64,000 nucleotides of DNA from contig OX345637.1 of the NCBI GenBank assembly GCA_947044365.1, positions 5,070,501-5,134,500 of the forward strand, written 5' to 3'. Every line of letters starts with the position of its first letter. Position 1 is the first letter of the stretch. Shown piece by piece: positions 50,101 to 58,724 of this stretch. The position numbers and the translations under genes were made by a program. This stretch comes from Petrosia ficiformis. Its lineage: Eukaryota > Porifera > Demospongiae > Haplosclerida > Petrosiidae. The notes beneath the pieces were generated by a model. It saw nothing but the letters and a program-made list of their open reading frames with translations, did no database searches and was not told the origin of the DNA.

Positions 50101-52973
50101 GTATATACATGTAGATTATTGATATAACGGACACTAGGTCTAATTTAAAACAATTCGCATTCTTTAAACAGATTCTTTGACAACTAATTATCTTAACCCA
50201 CCTGCTGTTTATACATACATGTAGTATTACATACATATTTTTTAATAGTTGTAACTACATGTATAAATACAATGGATATTATACAAACTCAATCTTAGCT
50301 ACAATTACAAATAATTTGAATAATAATTGTGTTGTGTTTAACGACTGCCTGCTAGCTATAGGAATATGAATCGTTATCTGAATAACTTGGACTGCTATTC
50401 AGTACTGGACAGGTGAATATATAATAAATGATGTCATGTGATTGTTAGGGCAGATTTGGTGATTACTGTTACATTTCAGACACCAGTGAACAGTTATAAC
50501 AATTATTGGTAGTTTTGTTACACATTTAGTTGTGTCCCGTTAACAGGACACAAGAGAACTAAAATAATTTGATCTCTGACAGCATCAACAGTATGACATC
50601 GTATGAAAGCCAATGTACATGTATGTGATAATCTAAATAAGGAACAATTATTGTATCATAACTAATTGTGACATCCCTACCAAAATATATACATAAATAT
50701 TAAAATGGTAGTACACTACATGTACCTTAACTTTCCTTAGTAACCAAAGAATCACATGAAGAATTATTCTTGAAAAAATCCCAAAGTCATTATTTTCAAA
50801 TTCATCTAAATCTGTCAATTTGGAGGATGGGATGAATAAATGAATAGGTAGGTATAGATGAATGAATGAATCAACAAGTGAACAATTTACCTTGTCTTCC
50901 TTTATGTTGTTCAAACCTCTTAATGAGAAACTGTTTATACTCCAATGCTTTGCTTTTCTCATATTCCTCATCATAATGGCGCTCTTTAGAATTTAATTAA
51001 CACATTCACATAATCACAATTATACATCTTTTCATGGTAAGTCACTTTAAGCCTACTACTATCCACTAACCAACTTTGGAGTTGACAACAAATTGTTTAC
51101 TCCAAAGTAGCCCAAAAAGTAGTAGGTTGCAACCATCAAGAAACATGTTGCCATAAAGTAGAAGTATGCTCTACTCACTTGCAACATGGAGTAGGCAAAT
51201 GTTTTGACGACTCCAAAGTTGCCTAGTTGGATGGTAGGCTTAAAACAACTAGTGCTGCTATAACTGTAACAAAAACTCCATTCAGTACTACATTGTGAAC
51301 TGGATTTACTTAATTAGCTACAGTAACCCTCAATATAAAGTTTCCATACTGTAAATGTAGTATGCACGTACTACATTACCTACCATAGTACACATGCGTT
51401 GTGCATAGATTTACAAGATGGCAGACTTTTGCGTGCAAACACTTACCTTGCTGCTTTCCTATGACATACAAAGGATTGCTTTTGTATACACATGTATGGC
51501 TACCTTCTATCCAAAGAAGTAAGTTAGAAGCCTAAGTTGTTTGAAAGTTATACAGGTAAGTCGTTTACCAAACTATGTGGGCGTTGCCCAGAGACTAGTG
51601 ACCTAGCAAAGAATAACTTCGTCAATGGCTACCAACGAACTACTCATGTATTATTACAATAACACTTCAGGAACTTTTTATTGAGGGCTACTGTATAACT
51701 AAATTACAGGTCAGTTATAAAATTTTAAAAATTAGTCATAATAGCACTTACTGCATATCACATGATATTGAGCCAATCACATTTCATCTACTAGCCACCT
51801 GATCGTGTTTTAAACAGCCTAATGCACAGCTACCAGTGAAATTGTGACTGAGCCTACTAGAATTGTCAAGTGATATGCACATTCTTTATGGTACATTAAG
51901 TGCTTTAATGTGGCACTCAGAAGGCAGGCCAATAAAGGTCACAATTGGAATAATACACTTACATATTGCTGGTGCATTAACTTTATTGAGTCCCACCCTC
52001 ACACGCACTTAATGCACTGTAAAGAGTGTTATAAATATAACTATCAGTAAGCTAATATTATTGTAATTAAAACTGTAACTGCAACTAATACTGGTCATAC
52101 TATAGCTAAAACAAGACAAACTCTAATGTGAGATAACTAATAACAAATTCTTATATCACAAACCATTAGTAGTTTTAAAAAGTAGATGCATTCCTTTGAC
52201 ATGAAGACGTATTTGTCCCAACAGTAACCATCCAAACACAAGCTCAATGTGCTCTAGAGATTAAAGGAAGTCATGTAAATACAAGTATCAAATATGAGGG
52301 CTAAGACTAATCATTTATATATATACATGATAATTATATCCGTGAATATTAGTTCCTCTATTTTTGTCAACTAATTTCTAATTTTAACGTTAAAATTGCA
52401 ACACTCAAAATCAATCTAATTTTTAGGGCATGAAAGGTAAATCAAATATCAGCTGTCTCCTATATATAGTCAAAGTTATAATTATTGCTTAACAATAGAT
52501 ACTACATTGAACCCTACAGTACAAACAAAGAAACAAAGACATATTAATTGTTTAAAAATACATCGACTGTTTAAAACCTAACAAAAGCTACATAAGCTTA
52601 CCAATATATCCATATTTCATTCTCAAGGGTGCATTTAACTCATAGAGTAGAGAGTTCTGCAAGGATTGTATAATACTCCATAAATTGATATTATGAATAG
52701 TACTATCATAATATCTCAACTTACCCATCTATCAGACGAAAACATAAGATTCTGTGTACAGCTTTCTGCACCTGGAACGAAGAAAAATATTATCTGTGAC
52801 ATGCAGATGATATATATAGAGATTTTACCTCGCCAATGACTGGTATGTACAGGCTCATTCTGTTTGGAAAAAAGCCCGTGCAAATCCAATCCAAGTATTC
52901 GGGTTACAAGTGAGAAAAGACTGAAAACTATCTTGAATGCTACTTTGGCTGGGCTAAAACAACAAACAGCCAT
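29340..52973 (-). CDS. VPS13-like chorein-domain bridge lipid-transfer protein (N-terminal part)
   Basis: Exons read by eye, high to low: 52973-52829, 52771-52725, 52656-52602, 52253-52164, 50983-50891, 50811-50726, 49811-49773, 49317-49249, 48569-48394 (left edge unsure), 48321-48196, 47082-46977, 46671-46618, 45904-45798, 45616-45539, 44814-44733, 44273-44147, 43782-43665, 42827-42730, 42219-42042, 41372-41229, 40484-40339, 39887-39746, 39383-39224, 38954-38839, 38779-38728, 38176-38017, 37367-37297, 37241-37090, 35983-35925, 35435-35319, 34822-34765, 34580-34512, 33624-33520, 33091-32960, 32583-32412, 31688-31580, 30511-30469, 29711-29340. About 1,400 codons. VPS13 hallmarks in order are [15 protein letters not shown] (chorein N-terminus), [55 protein letters not shown] and [12 protein letters not shown]. 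Family role: bulk phospholipid flow along a hydrophobic groove at membrane contacts. One exon before 47082 and the 35319/34822 join are unresolved. Usual members exceed 3,000 residues. Confidence 0.8.
29783..29823. repeat. Perfect 41-bp palindrome
   Basis: Twenty-base arms (TATAAGTACAGTTATGTTAG and its exact complement) are separated by a single base. The phrase AGTACAGTT recurs in the two-copy repeat just beyond (29868-30015). Confidence 0.85.
30070..30590 (-). mobile_element. M1-family MITE with an embedded exon-like segment
   Basis: It is inserted antisense to the plus strand. The right terminal repeat (ATCCCTATAATTGCTTTCCC) is at about 30089 and the left (AAGCAATTATAGGGATAC) at about 30551. 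Compared with other copies it holds about 170 extra bases (roughly 30365-30515). These contain the 43-bp candidate VPS13-like exon at 30469-30511. Confidence 0.65.
30803..31304. mobile_element. MITE with ~33-bp inverted ends and TA/TTAA flanks
   Basis: The left end TTAAGGTGGTGCTTGGATAA is mirrored by the right end ATTACCGAGCGCCACTTTAA, and GCTAATTA/TAATTAGC and ATGAAT motifs extend the match to about 33 bp. TTAA is present at both ends, so either a TA or a TTAA target is possible. It is about 494 bp, intronic, with no transposase. Confidence 0.75.
31912..32160 (+). mobile_element. Right half of an M1-family MITE
   Basis: It starts at the internal phrase CAGCTATTAGTTCCAGTTTT and ends GTTTGAACCCGTGGGAAGGT, AATCATGGGGATGACCC. 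The left terminal repeat is absent. Confidence 0.65.
33668..33867. mobile_element. MITE with TACCGTAA ends
   Basis: The left end TACCGTAAATCAGGAATATT and right end CCCGAATTACGGTA are inverted repeats. Internal ATTTCGTA/TACGAAAT phrases extend the symmetry. About 200 bp, intronic, flanked by TA. Confidence 0.7.
34155..34300. repeat. GC-rich island inside an AT-rich intron
   Basis: From about 34168 to 34285 the sequence is unusually GC-rich (GCGATGCCCCCTGCGGGGCT, GGGGACCCCGGGGGGATGCC), unlike anything nearby. The phrase CAGGCAAAGA occurs twice. It may be a small inserted element or a SINE head, but no A or B box could be placed. Confidence 0.45.
34877..35012. repeat. GGAGA/GAAAG purine microsatellite
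   Basis: About 135 bp of imperfect GAGGAGAGGAGAGGA on the plus strand. The open frames over it on both strands are low-complexity artefacts. It lies in the intron between the exons at 35319 and 34822, where the reading phase could not be reconciled. Confidence 0.85.
36053..36837. mobile_element. 785-bp MITE with ~50-bp terminal inverted repeats
   Basis: The left end GTCTCGTGAGCCAGCCCCTT and the right-end complement GTCTTGCGAGCCAGCCCCTT continue matching for about 50 bp to GGTCTGGTGAACTGCC. TA flanks both ends (36051-36052, 36838-36839), suggesting a Tc1/mariner-type target. The interior has a small frame starting at ATGGCGTCC (36190) in a strong start context ([14 protein letters not shown]), but nothing resembles a transposase. 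It lies in an intron of the VPS13-like gene. Confidence 0.85.
37436..37511. repeat. TA and TG microsatellites
   Basis: (TA)n at about 37436-37467 is followed by (TG)n at about 37477-37511, within an intron. Confidence 0.85.
37535..37760. repeat. Interspersed repeat rich in TAACTAAAA (copy 2)
   Basis: It shares ordered phrases with 2700-2955: TAACTAAATTACA, ACTAACTAAAATGAAAA, TGGCCAATAATSGG, ACCCTTTTAGTAAG. Confidence 0.65.
38285..38405 (-). mobile_element. tRNA-derived SINE
   Basis: The minus strand reads GGGTGGCTTAGATGGTAAGA (A-box-like), GCCTGACTAAG, then GGTTTCAATCCTAG (B-box-like). It is the same family as 26230-26410 and is intronic. Confidence 0.7.
38950..39035. repeat. GA microsatellite beside an exon
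   Basis: (GAGA)n on the plus strand, which is pyrimidine-rich on the coding strand. It ends a few bases upstream of the acceptor of the exon 38954-38839, so it forms the polypyrimidine tract of that splice site. Confidence 0.7.
39893..40160. repeat. Tandem repeat of ~86-bp units, three copies
   Basis: AATAGAARAACATAGYTAAT starts near 39896, 39981 and 40067. Each unit ends AATGTCAAATACATGTACAT. Intronic. Confidence 0.88.
40815..41075. repeat. Two adjacent fold-back palindromes in a TA tract
   Basis: The first is about 40818-40918 (AGTATGATGGTGACGTCATC facing GATGTCACCATCATAC). The second is about 40930-41070: outer arms ATAGTATGCTAATAGGTCCT and complement, inner arms TTGTGTCCTCAGATGTGATA and complement around CCGACTCG. 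Both sit between TA microsatellites in an intron and look like fold-back MITEs. Confidence 0.8.
41560..41770 (+). mobile_element. Diverged relative of the 620-bp element
   Basis: It shares scattered phrases with the left arm at 13440-13700: AGTTGTTAAGAAAGC, CTTCATTAGKTGCAGAA, GGAAGGTAGC, AGCAAGGTGA, GGTGAGTGTTTG. It is much older than the two arms on the left side of the window. Confidence 0.5.
44885..45262 (-). mobile_element. M1-family MITE in intron
   Basis: The right end (GGGCCATCCCCATAATTGCT) is at about 44892 and the left end (ACCACAAAGCGATTATAGGG) at about 45210. Antisense to the plus strand, about 370 bp. Confidence 0.7.
45300..45476. repeat. Short MITE-like inverted repeat
   Basis: GTGAGTGCATCAAAGGCATC at the left is mirrored by GGTGCCTTTGATGCACCCAT at the right, across about 175 bp of intron. 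Confidence 0.6.
45680..45745. repeat. TG microsatellite
   Basis: (TG)n with interspersed AG units between two exons of the VPS13-like gene. Confidence 0.85.
46306..46560. repeat. Dispersed repeat C (third copy)
   Basis: Ordered phrases TTTAATATCATAAGGTTAA, TGTAACTCAATAATGAGG, GAAATTTGACATA, TTATCAACATTTTTC, as at 7395, 21317 and 63650. Confidence 0.65.
47490..48085. repeat. GGAT/AATG tetranucleotide-derived minisatellite
   Basis: It is built from AATGGATGGA, GATGGATAGATAC and longer ~60-75-bp repeats containing ATTGATAGATTGATRGTTAG and TGGATGAAAGGATGGATAGA. Open frames here are low-complexity (His/Pro/Ser-rich). Confidence 0.85.
48798..48848. repeat. TACATG hexanucleotide array
   Basis: About eight consecutive TACATG units. 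The self-complementary core TACATGTA also recurs very often elsewhere in the window. Confidence 0.9.
49057..49234. mobile_element. hAT-type MITE with perfect 8-bp target duplication
   Basis: Element 49065-49226 starts CAGGGTGTGGAAACA and ends TGTTTCCACACCACTG, inverted repeats. It is flanked on both sides by GTATTATG (49057-49064, 49227-49234). An 8-bp duplication plus CAG ends is the hAT signature. It lies 15 bp beyond the donor of the exon 49317-49249. Related copies are at 58245 and 60812. Confidence 0.92.
51047..51244. mobile_element. Fold-back MITE with TTTAAGCCTAC ends
   Basis: TTTAAGCCTACTACTATCCA and AACTTTGGAGT at the left face ACTCCAAAGTT and TGGTAGGCTTAAA at the right. There are further internal partial repeats (AAAGTAGCCCAAAAAGTAG). 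About 198 bp, intronic. Confidence 0.7.
51321..51693. mobile_element. Tc1/mariner-like MITE with TA target
   Basis: The ends CAGTAACCCTCAATA and TATTGAGGGCTACTG are inverted repeats with one extra mismatch. TA flanks each end. CAGT termini and a TA target are typical of Tc1/mariner non-autonomous elements. 373 bp, intronic. Confidence 0.8.
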
Positions 52974-53128
52974 TGAACTTCAATGGGCGTACGTGTGTTG
53001 GACTGTGAATAATTGTATCACATAGTCCTACTAAAATTTTAATGATAATTAATACTCGCCGTTGCTATAGCGATACGTTCGCGCGCAAAAGTGTATTGCC
53101 GTGTAATCTACGTGGACAGAGAAGGAAA
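52974..53128. promoter_or_regulatory. Divergent promoter between VPS13-like and GPCR genes
   Basis: Only 155 bp separate the two start codons, so one short region must serve both genes. It has more CpG than the surroundings (53051-53092), no TATA box, and the imperfect palindrome GTTGCTATAGCGATAC at 53061-53076, which resembles an RFX X-box. The X-box reading is speculative. Confidence 0.55.
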
Positions 53129-54121
53129 ATGGGGACTGCAAATTATAGTGTGAGTGATGTTATTCATGGTCCGTCTGTTGCTACCTTCGTTGCAGTTGAA
53201 ATGATGCTGGCATTCATTTCCAACTTGTTTGTCATTCTAGTGACCTTTTGTGATAAGAAATCATTCAAAGTGCCTTCTACAATGTTCCTTTCAAGTCTTG
53301 CTTTAGCTAATCTACTGAATACGTGTTTCTTCATGCCATTCACAGTCGTCACTGCTGCTACTGGTGTGTGGGTATTTGGTAGAACTGAAGAAGAAAAAGA
53401 GTTAATGTGTTGTCTAGTTGGATTTATATTTGCTTACACTGTTGGCCTCTCAATTCACACACTCGCATTAATATCTGTTGATCACTGTTTGTATATTGTT
53501 AAACCTCTTGTGTATGAGCGGTATATGAAACCTTGGCTTGCCGGTCTTGTTATCATTACAATATGGATTTTTGTGGCATTATTGGACATTACACCATTCC
53601 TTGGTTTAGGGGAATATCGGTTATCTGTTACTACTGCCTCTTGCTTACCAGTTTGGGAAGGCCATAAAGACTATGTAATTTATTTCTCAGTGATAGGTAT
53701 ACTACCATTTTCTGTTATCTCTGTAAGTACAGTATGGACTTTTGTATTTGTTTGGAAATATATAATCAAAGAACGCAAGAGAGCAACTGCTGATACAAGC
53801 GAAATTGAAAATAAGCTATATCGAAGGCGATTGAAACATTTACTTGGTATTTATGGAGCACTCTTGGTTGCCAATCTGGTTTCATTCACCATGTACATTG
53901 TTGTTAGTATTGTTGGAATCTTGATTGGCTATGAAAAGATACCAGACCAAGTGTATTGTGCATCACTCATCCTATTTTTACTGAGCAACATTGCAAACCC
54001 ACTAATCCAGATTTATTTTAGGAGGGATCTCAAAGATACAGTTGTCATTAATATTAACAGAATTAAGAAATTATTGGGATTTACAGATGAACGAAGAGAA
54101 AGTACTATCACTTTTATTTAA
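53129..54121 (+). CDS. Rhodopsin-class G-protein-coupled receptor, intronless
   Basis: The 330-residue protein starts MGTANYSVSDV with a sequon (NYS). The ATG has A at -3 and G at +4. An in-frame ATG at 53042 would add 29 Arg-rich residues in a weak context. Seven hydrophobic segments are visible. Class A landmarks are SNLFVILVTF (helix 1), SLALANLLN (helix 2), WVFGR then MCC (first loop, helix 3 Cys), LISVDHCLYIVKPLVY (end of helix 3), SCLPVWEG (second loop Cys) and NIANPLIQIYFRRDLKD (helix 7/8). Three usual microswitch residues differ: Asn for the helix 2 Asp, DHC for DRY, and NPLIQ for NPxxY. It is presumably a plasma-membrane receptor; ligand unknown. It could belong to a sponge-specific receptor expansion. 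Confidence 0.85.
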   Translation: MGTANYSVSDVIHGPSVATFVAVEMMLAFISNLFVILVTFCDKKSFKVPSTMFLSSLALANLLNTCFFMPFTVVTAATGVWVFGRTEEEKELMCCLVGFIFAYTVGLSIHTLALISVDHCLYIVKPLVYERYMKPWLAGLVIITIWIFVALLDITPFLGLGEYRLSVTTASCLPVWEGHKDYVIYFSVIGILPFSVISVSTVWTFVFVWKYIIKERKRATADTSEIENKLYRRRLKHLLGIYGALLVANLVSFTMYIVVSIVGILIGYEKIPDQVYCASLILFLLSNIANPLIQIYFRRDLKDTVVININRIKKLLGFTDERRESTITFI

Positions 54122-55003
54122 ATATTAATTTTATTAATAATATTTATTTCTTGCTGCATAACAGGATATTAAATTTCCTTGTTGTCAGATAAGACTGCAA
54201 TTAGAAGTTGTATATGTATAGGCAAATCAAGGAAGTTGCAATTCAATCAAAAATAGTCTAGTATTGGCGTCACTTAAATTTGTGAACCATAAAAATATAA
54301 TTTGCATATGGTGATGAAATGTTGTTTATATATAAGCAACATAACTAGAGTTTAAATTCACAGACGAACAATGGCAGGTGAATACCAAATACATTGCTTA
54401 CATGTTATACTATACATGTTAATCTGTGTACAGTTTTTCATTCATTATAATGACTTTTCGTACACTGTCATTTCGACTATATAATGTAGTACTCCATTTA
54501 TAGGATATTTTACTTCCAAACTACAAATGACTAACTTTACTCAACAGCTATATTATAAGAAGTCTCCAGCATAATTATAATGGTCATAGCTGAGAAGAGT
54601 ATGTGGATTTTCATTTCTAAACTTTCTTTTTTGGTAATACCTCACCATTGCAAAATTACATCTTACATATTTAACATCCATTTTCCCTCTGTCAGATATG
54701 TAAAACCATGTAAAATATGTCATGCTTGAATCACAAGCCCAGCATATGTAGGTGGAGAATGTTTGGAAGATTGTTTAATACTGGAAATTTGTAACACCAA
54801 CTACAGTGCATTTTTGATTAGTTCCATAGAAATCCTACCCTGGTGACATCGGTACTCAATTTGCCAAAATAGCTTTTGCTGGTAGGCAGATAATTTAAGC
54901 AAATCATTTCAGATTACAGTTGGATGATAATGATAAAAAAATAAGTTGTATGTCATTGTAATAGTTTTAATAATAAGTATGTAGGTATGCGTTAAAAGTC
55001 GGA
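54122..55003. other. Spacer downstream of the receptor gene
   Basis: No gene is seen. AATAAT-type polyadenylation candidates lie just after the stop (54136-54146). Confidence 0.5.
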
Positions 55004-55383
55004 ATGACGTTCGTACGTACGTACGCGTTAGTCTCGCGTGAAACCACACCTAGTCTAAAAATATTTTTATTCGACATTCATGAGCAGAGCTTTGAGTTAG
55101 TGGGTGTTTCCAGTGGGAGGAATTCACTGGCTTGTTATTGTGCTAACAATTTAACATACTTTATCAGCCATAGATGGCAGTTGTGGGAGTACCAGTGATG
55201 AGCATTTGTGGACGATAGGTGTTGATATTAGCTTCATCAGTGTGTATTTTTTTGTGTGAGGGAGTTATATCTTGTAGTAGTACAAGACTGTTACACTCGC
55301 AACGAATCTTATTTCAAGCAGTGATTTTTTTGTAAAGAGCTGAACTACTACTACCTACAACTACTACTGATACTCAAGAAGAG
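55004..55383 (+). other. Likely promoter and non-coding first exon of the FERM gene
   Basis: A CpG-containing patch (TGACGTTCGTACGTACGTAC, 55005-55029) starts this stretch. It ends at a strong donor, GAG/GTGAGT, after 55383. The next strong acceptor, TTGTAG at 56111-56116, opens the coding exon. An open frame of 64 codons (55004-55198) is not recognised and may be chance. Confidence 0.4.
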
Positions 55384-56116
55384 GTGAGTAAATTGTATAC
55401 CGTCAGAAGTAACTCATTTAAAGACTATTGTTACTATTTACTAATTAATACTATTATTAATGGATGTAGTAAATACCTGATTTAGCATAGATAATACGAT
55501 TTAGCATAAATATTAGACATTGCAACAGTTTTATTAAACTCGTATATATGCCAAAAGTAATTTATTTTGTAGTGTCCTTCATAACTTAGAATTTATAATG
55601 ATGCCCTTTGCACAAATTGTGTGGAAAGTGTCAATGGGAAATTGAGTGTATGTTTGTGTATGCCTGCTGTGATAAGGTAAAGTAGGAGATTTCTCTGGCA
55701 CTGTTATATTCTAAGCTGAACTTACAATCTATTTATTGCTGTAATCACTAACAGTAGGTGCTAATCTTTTTTTTTTATTATAGAAGGAAGTAGAGTCACA
55801 AAGTAGATATCCTTGGTAATGCTTGTGGTGCTTCCCTGCATTAAATTTGTAATGATTTGCTCCACTTTACCTTAACTTGCATACTTTTCATACTATCTCA
55901 TTAACTAAACATACTGACAGTTTAGAGATGCACTTCATAATTTACTCAGTACCTAATGAATTTACAAAATGTCACAGCCATCATAAATGTACTTCTATCT
56001 ATCCATACATAATCTGTTCTGTATTCATTTTCCCATTCATTCTTTCATTCATTTTTTCAAATGTAATTATATATTTTTGTTATTCCATATCTCTCTCCTT
56101 TTCTGATCATTTGTAG

Positions 56117-56286
56117 ACACGATGCCAAGACTATTTCGTAAGAGTCAGCGTTACAGTGTTGCCAAGAATTCCTGGCTAGCAAGAATACTTTTACTTGACA
56201 GCACTACAATTGAGATCAATTTACAGCCTGATGTGACTGGTGCTGACTGTTTGGAAAGAGTAGCACAATGTATGGACATTGAAGAG
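56117..56286 (+). CDS. First coding exon of a PTPN14/PTPN21-like FERM protein (partial)
   Basis: After an acceptor TTGTAG, the ATG at 56122 opens 55 codons (MPRLFRKSQRYSVAKNSWLA and on) ending at donor GAG/GTTATT, phase 0. The residues ARILLLDSTTIEINLQPDVT followed by GADCLERVAQCMDIEE are the first strand-turn-strand-helix of a FERM F1 lobe. The basic MPxxxxxxxRY leader and the spacing to LLD match non-receptor tyrosine phosphatases PTPN14/PTPN21 (PEZ), which act at cell junctions and in Hippo signalling in animals. Other FERM proteins (talin-, band 4.1- or FRMD-like) are possible. No further FERM exon or phosphatase domain was found to 64000, so the gene presumably continues outside the window. 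Confidence 0.65.
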
Positions 56287-58244
56287 GTTATTTATCACTC
56301 TCTGTCTCTCGTTTTGTCTGTTTGGGTGTTTATAGCTAGGTGATTTAAATTACTGGACTACTACAATTATTTGACAATAGCAAATTTTATTAAAGCACAA
56401 TGTTTTGGTTCTAAACTTTCATTGCAGTAGTTTAAATCACCTTAATATAAACTAGTGTTTTAGTACACTTTGTCAGACATTCTCTGCCTATAAAATAATG
56501 TTTAGCTGTTTGTATGTCTGCTTCTGCCTAACTCTCTCCCTCCCTTCAATTCATTTTCCTCACGTCATCATTCTTTGTGTTAACATCTATCGTACAAAAT
56601 TCTTGTCTGACCATTCTTCACACATTGTATTACATTGTTTGCATGATGTGTAGGGAAATATAATATGTATGCATGTATTGCATCTAAAGAAATAAGAATA
56701 ATGTTGATATGTTCATATGTTCCCCCCAATATGTAATTTGACAGTAAACAGAGGACATTCATCCACAACATTTTTATGTACTGATTAGCATTCTTGCATT
56801 CTTGAGTCATTTATTGTAATACTGGTATTGCATCATGATTAGCATTCTTGCTGCATTCTGAAGTCATTTATTGGTTTCAATTCTAATACTGGTATTGTAA
56901 CATGTTCTTGCATCCTCAAGTTGTGGTTAACAGTATTCTTGCATTCTGAAGTCATTTATTTTTTTTCATTCTAGTAGTGATATTGTAACATGATTAGCAT
57001 TCTTGCATACTGGAGTTGTGGTTGATAGTATTCTTGCATTCTGAAGTCATTTATTGTTTTTCATTCTAGTAGTGATATTGTAACATGATTAGCATTCTTG
57101 TAATTTTATAATTGCGTGTATGTAAGGTCTACTGTAACTAAATGTAACAACTACAAGGCTTTTAAGGATTCAGTCACAGGCAGCATAATATCCAACCAAT
57201 CAAACTGGAGTGATCATGTGAGCTAGGTTTTAGAGCAAGCACCACTGAGCTATGACAACCATACAACCATCAGCATTTCACAATCCTCTATATACTGCAT
57301 GAATGATACTGAATGCTAATAACTAAAATTTGTTAATTAACTGATCACTGGCTTTGAAGTAACTTTTTTGTTGTCATAGTAATTATGATCACAAACATGT
57401 GTGATCAGTACATCCAATATTTTAACTACAATCAATACTTGCTCACCCCCACAAGGCTTTTCATATCATAGTTAATAGATAATACATTTCTGGAAGGTAA
57501 TATATTATACATAATTATATTATTTATGTTTGTGTAAATAGAAACCTGATATGATGTCATTAATTATGTCTCCTAGCAAGACAATTCAAACATACCTGGA
57601 ATGTTATCATACATAAAAATATGTAACATTACTATTCATATTTTGGCCTAAGCTACTTGTTAATTTGTATGTAAGTACCTTCTGCCTCCAAAATACTCAA
57701 TTGGAATTACCCTTGTGTGACAAGCTCTGTAAACCAGACTAACACAACACACAAACTATTTGGCTATTTTGCTCACAAACCAACTAAACTTGGTATCTAA
57801 GAGGAGAAATGCAGTCACTGTCTACTTACTAATGGCTGAATAGCAAGTGGTCACTTAGTTACAGAGCCATATAGCCAGTTTTCACATACTGTACTAGCCT
57901 CATACATTGTGAACACGAGGTAGAATTATGCATGTACATGTGTTTATAAATTTTGCTTCCTTTTCCATTGAAGGGCATAGAAATGGATTATCGTGAAAAG
58001 CAGTTGTTTTTCATCTTTCTGAGCATGTTTTCAGTTATCTTTGTTACCACAAAGTCCACATACAAACACATTTAGTGAAGCTTAACTGGACAATCATTTG
58101 TAGATTTATGACTAATAGTTGTTGTTTTTGTAGCAGAATAATTATATAATGTTTCATGAGTCGTAGAATTGAGAAGTAGTGTATTTTACTCTCTTCAGTC
58201 ATCATCACGACCTGTTGTTTCAATATTGTTGTACATTCATAATC
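56287..58244. other. Probable long intron or spacer
   Basis: No further exon was recognised. Around 56790-57095 a ~100-bp phrase (TTAGCATTCTTGCATTCT, GAAGTCATTTATTG, TTCTARTASTGRTATTGTAA) recurs about four times as a degenerate tandem. Confidence 0.5.
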
Positions 58245-58398
58245 CAGGATGTGGAAACATTGAGCCGACTAGCGGACGTTTTGACCTATTTTCACTTCTC
58301 TTGTCCAGCTCCCCATATACTTTGTATACAGTTCAGTTTAGACATTCCCTAGATTTATCAGACAATATCTTACGTGACTGGCTGTTTCCACACTGCTG
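58245..58398. mobile_element. hAT-type MITE (second copy of the GTGTGGAAACA family)
   Basis: It starts CAGGATGTGGAAACATTGAG and ends GGCTGTTTCCACACTGCTG. The body matches 49065-49226 throughout. No target duplication is visible here. Confidence 0.8.
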
Positions 58399-58724
58399 AT
58401 TGCAATATGATGATAGTACTCAATCGTTGCCTGTTTATAACAATTGGAAGCATAATTACAGCTGGATTGTAACTGATATGTACTGTATATATATTAATTC
58501 ATTTATATGTGGTTATACTTCATTAACCTAAATAAATTCATTTTTAAAGTCGATAAATTGTATTTATACATTCTGTACAATTGGTTATATGTTGGAATGT
58601 GTCACTGTGTATAACGTAAACATAGATCTATTGGTGTTATTCCATAGAGGTTTTTATTGTGTGTCTATCAAAATTATATAATTATTATACCCATTACACG
58701 TCTTTATTCAATTTTTCATTCATC

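Noticed and set aside
53042..53128. Longer N-terminus of the receptor from the first in-frame ATG
   Set aside because: The added 29 residues are Arg-rich, the ATG has a weak context, and a strong-context ATG with an N-glycosylation sequon follows at 53129.
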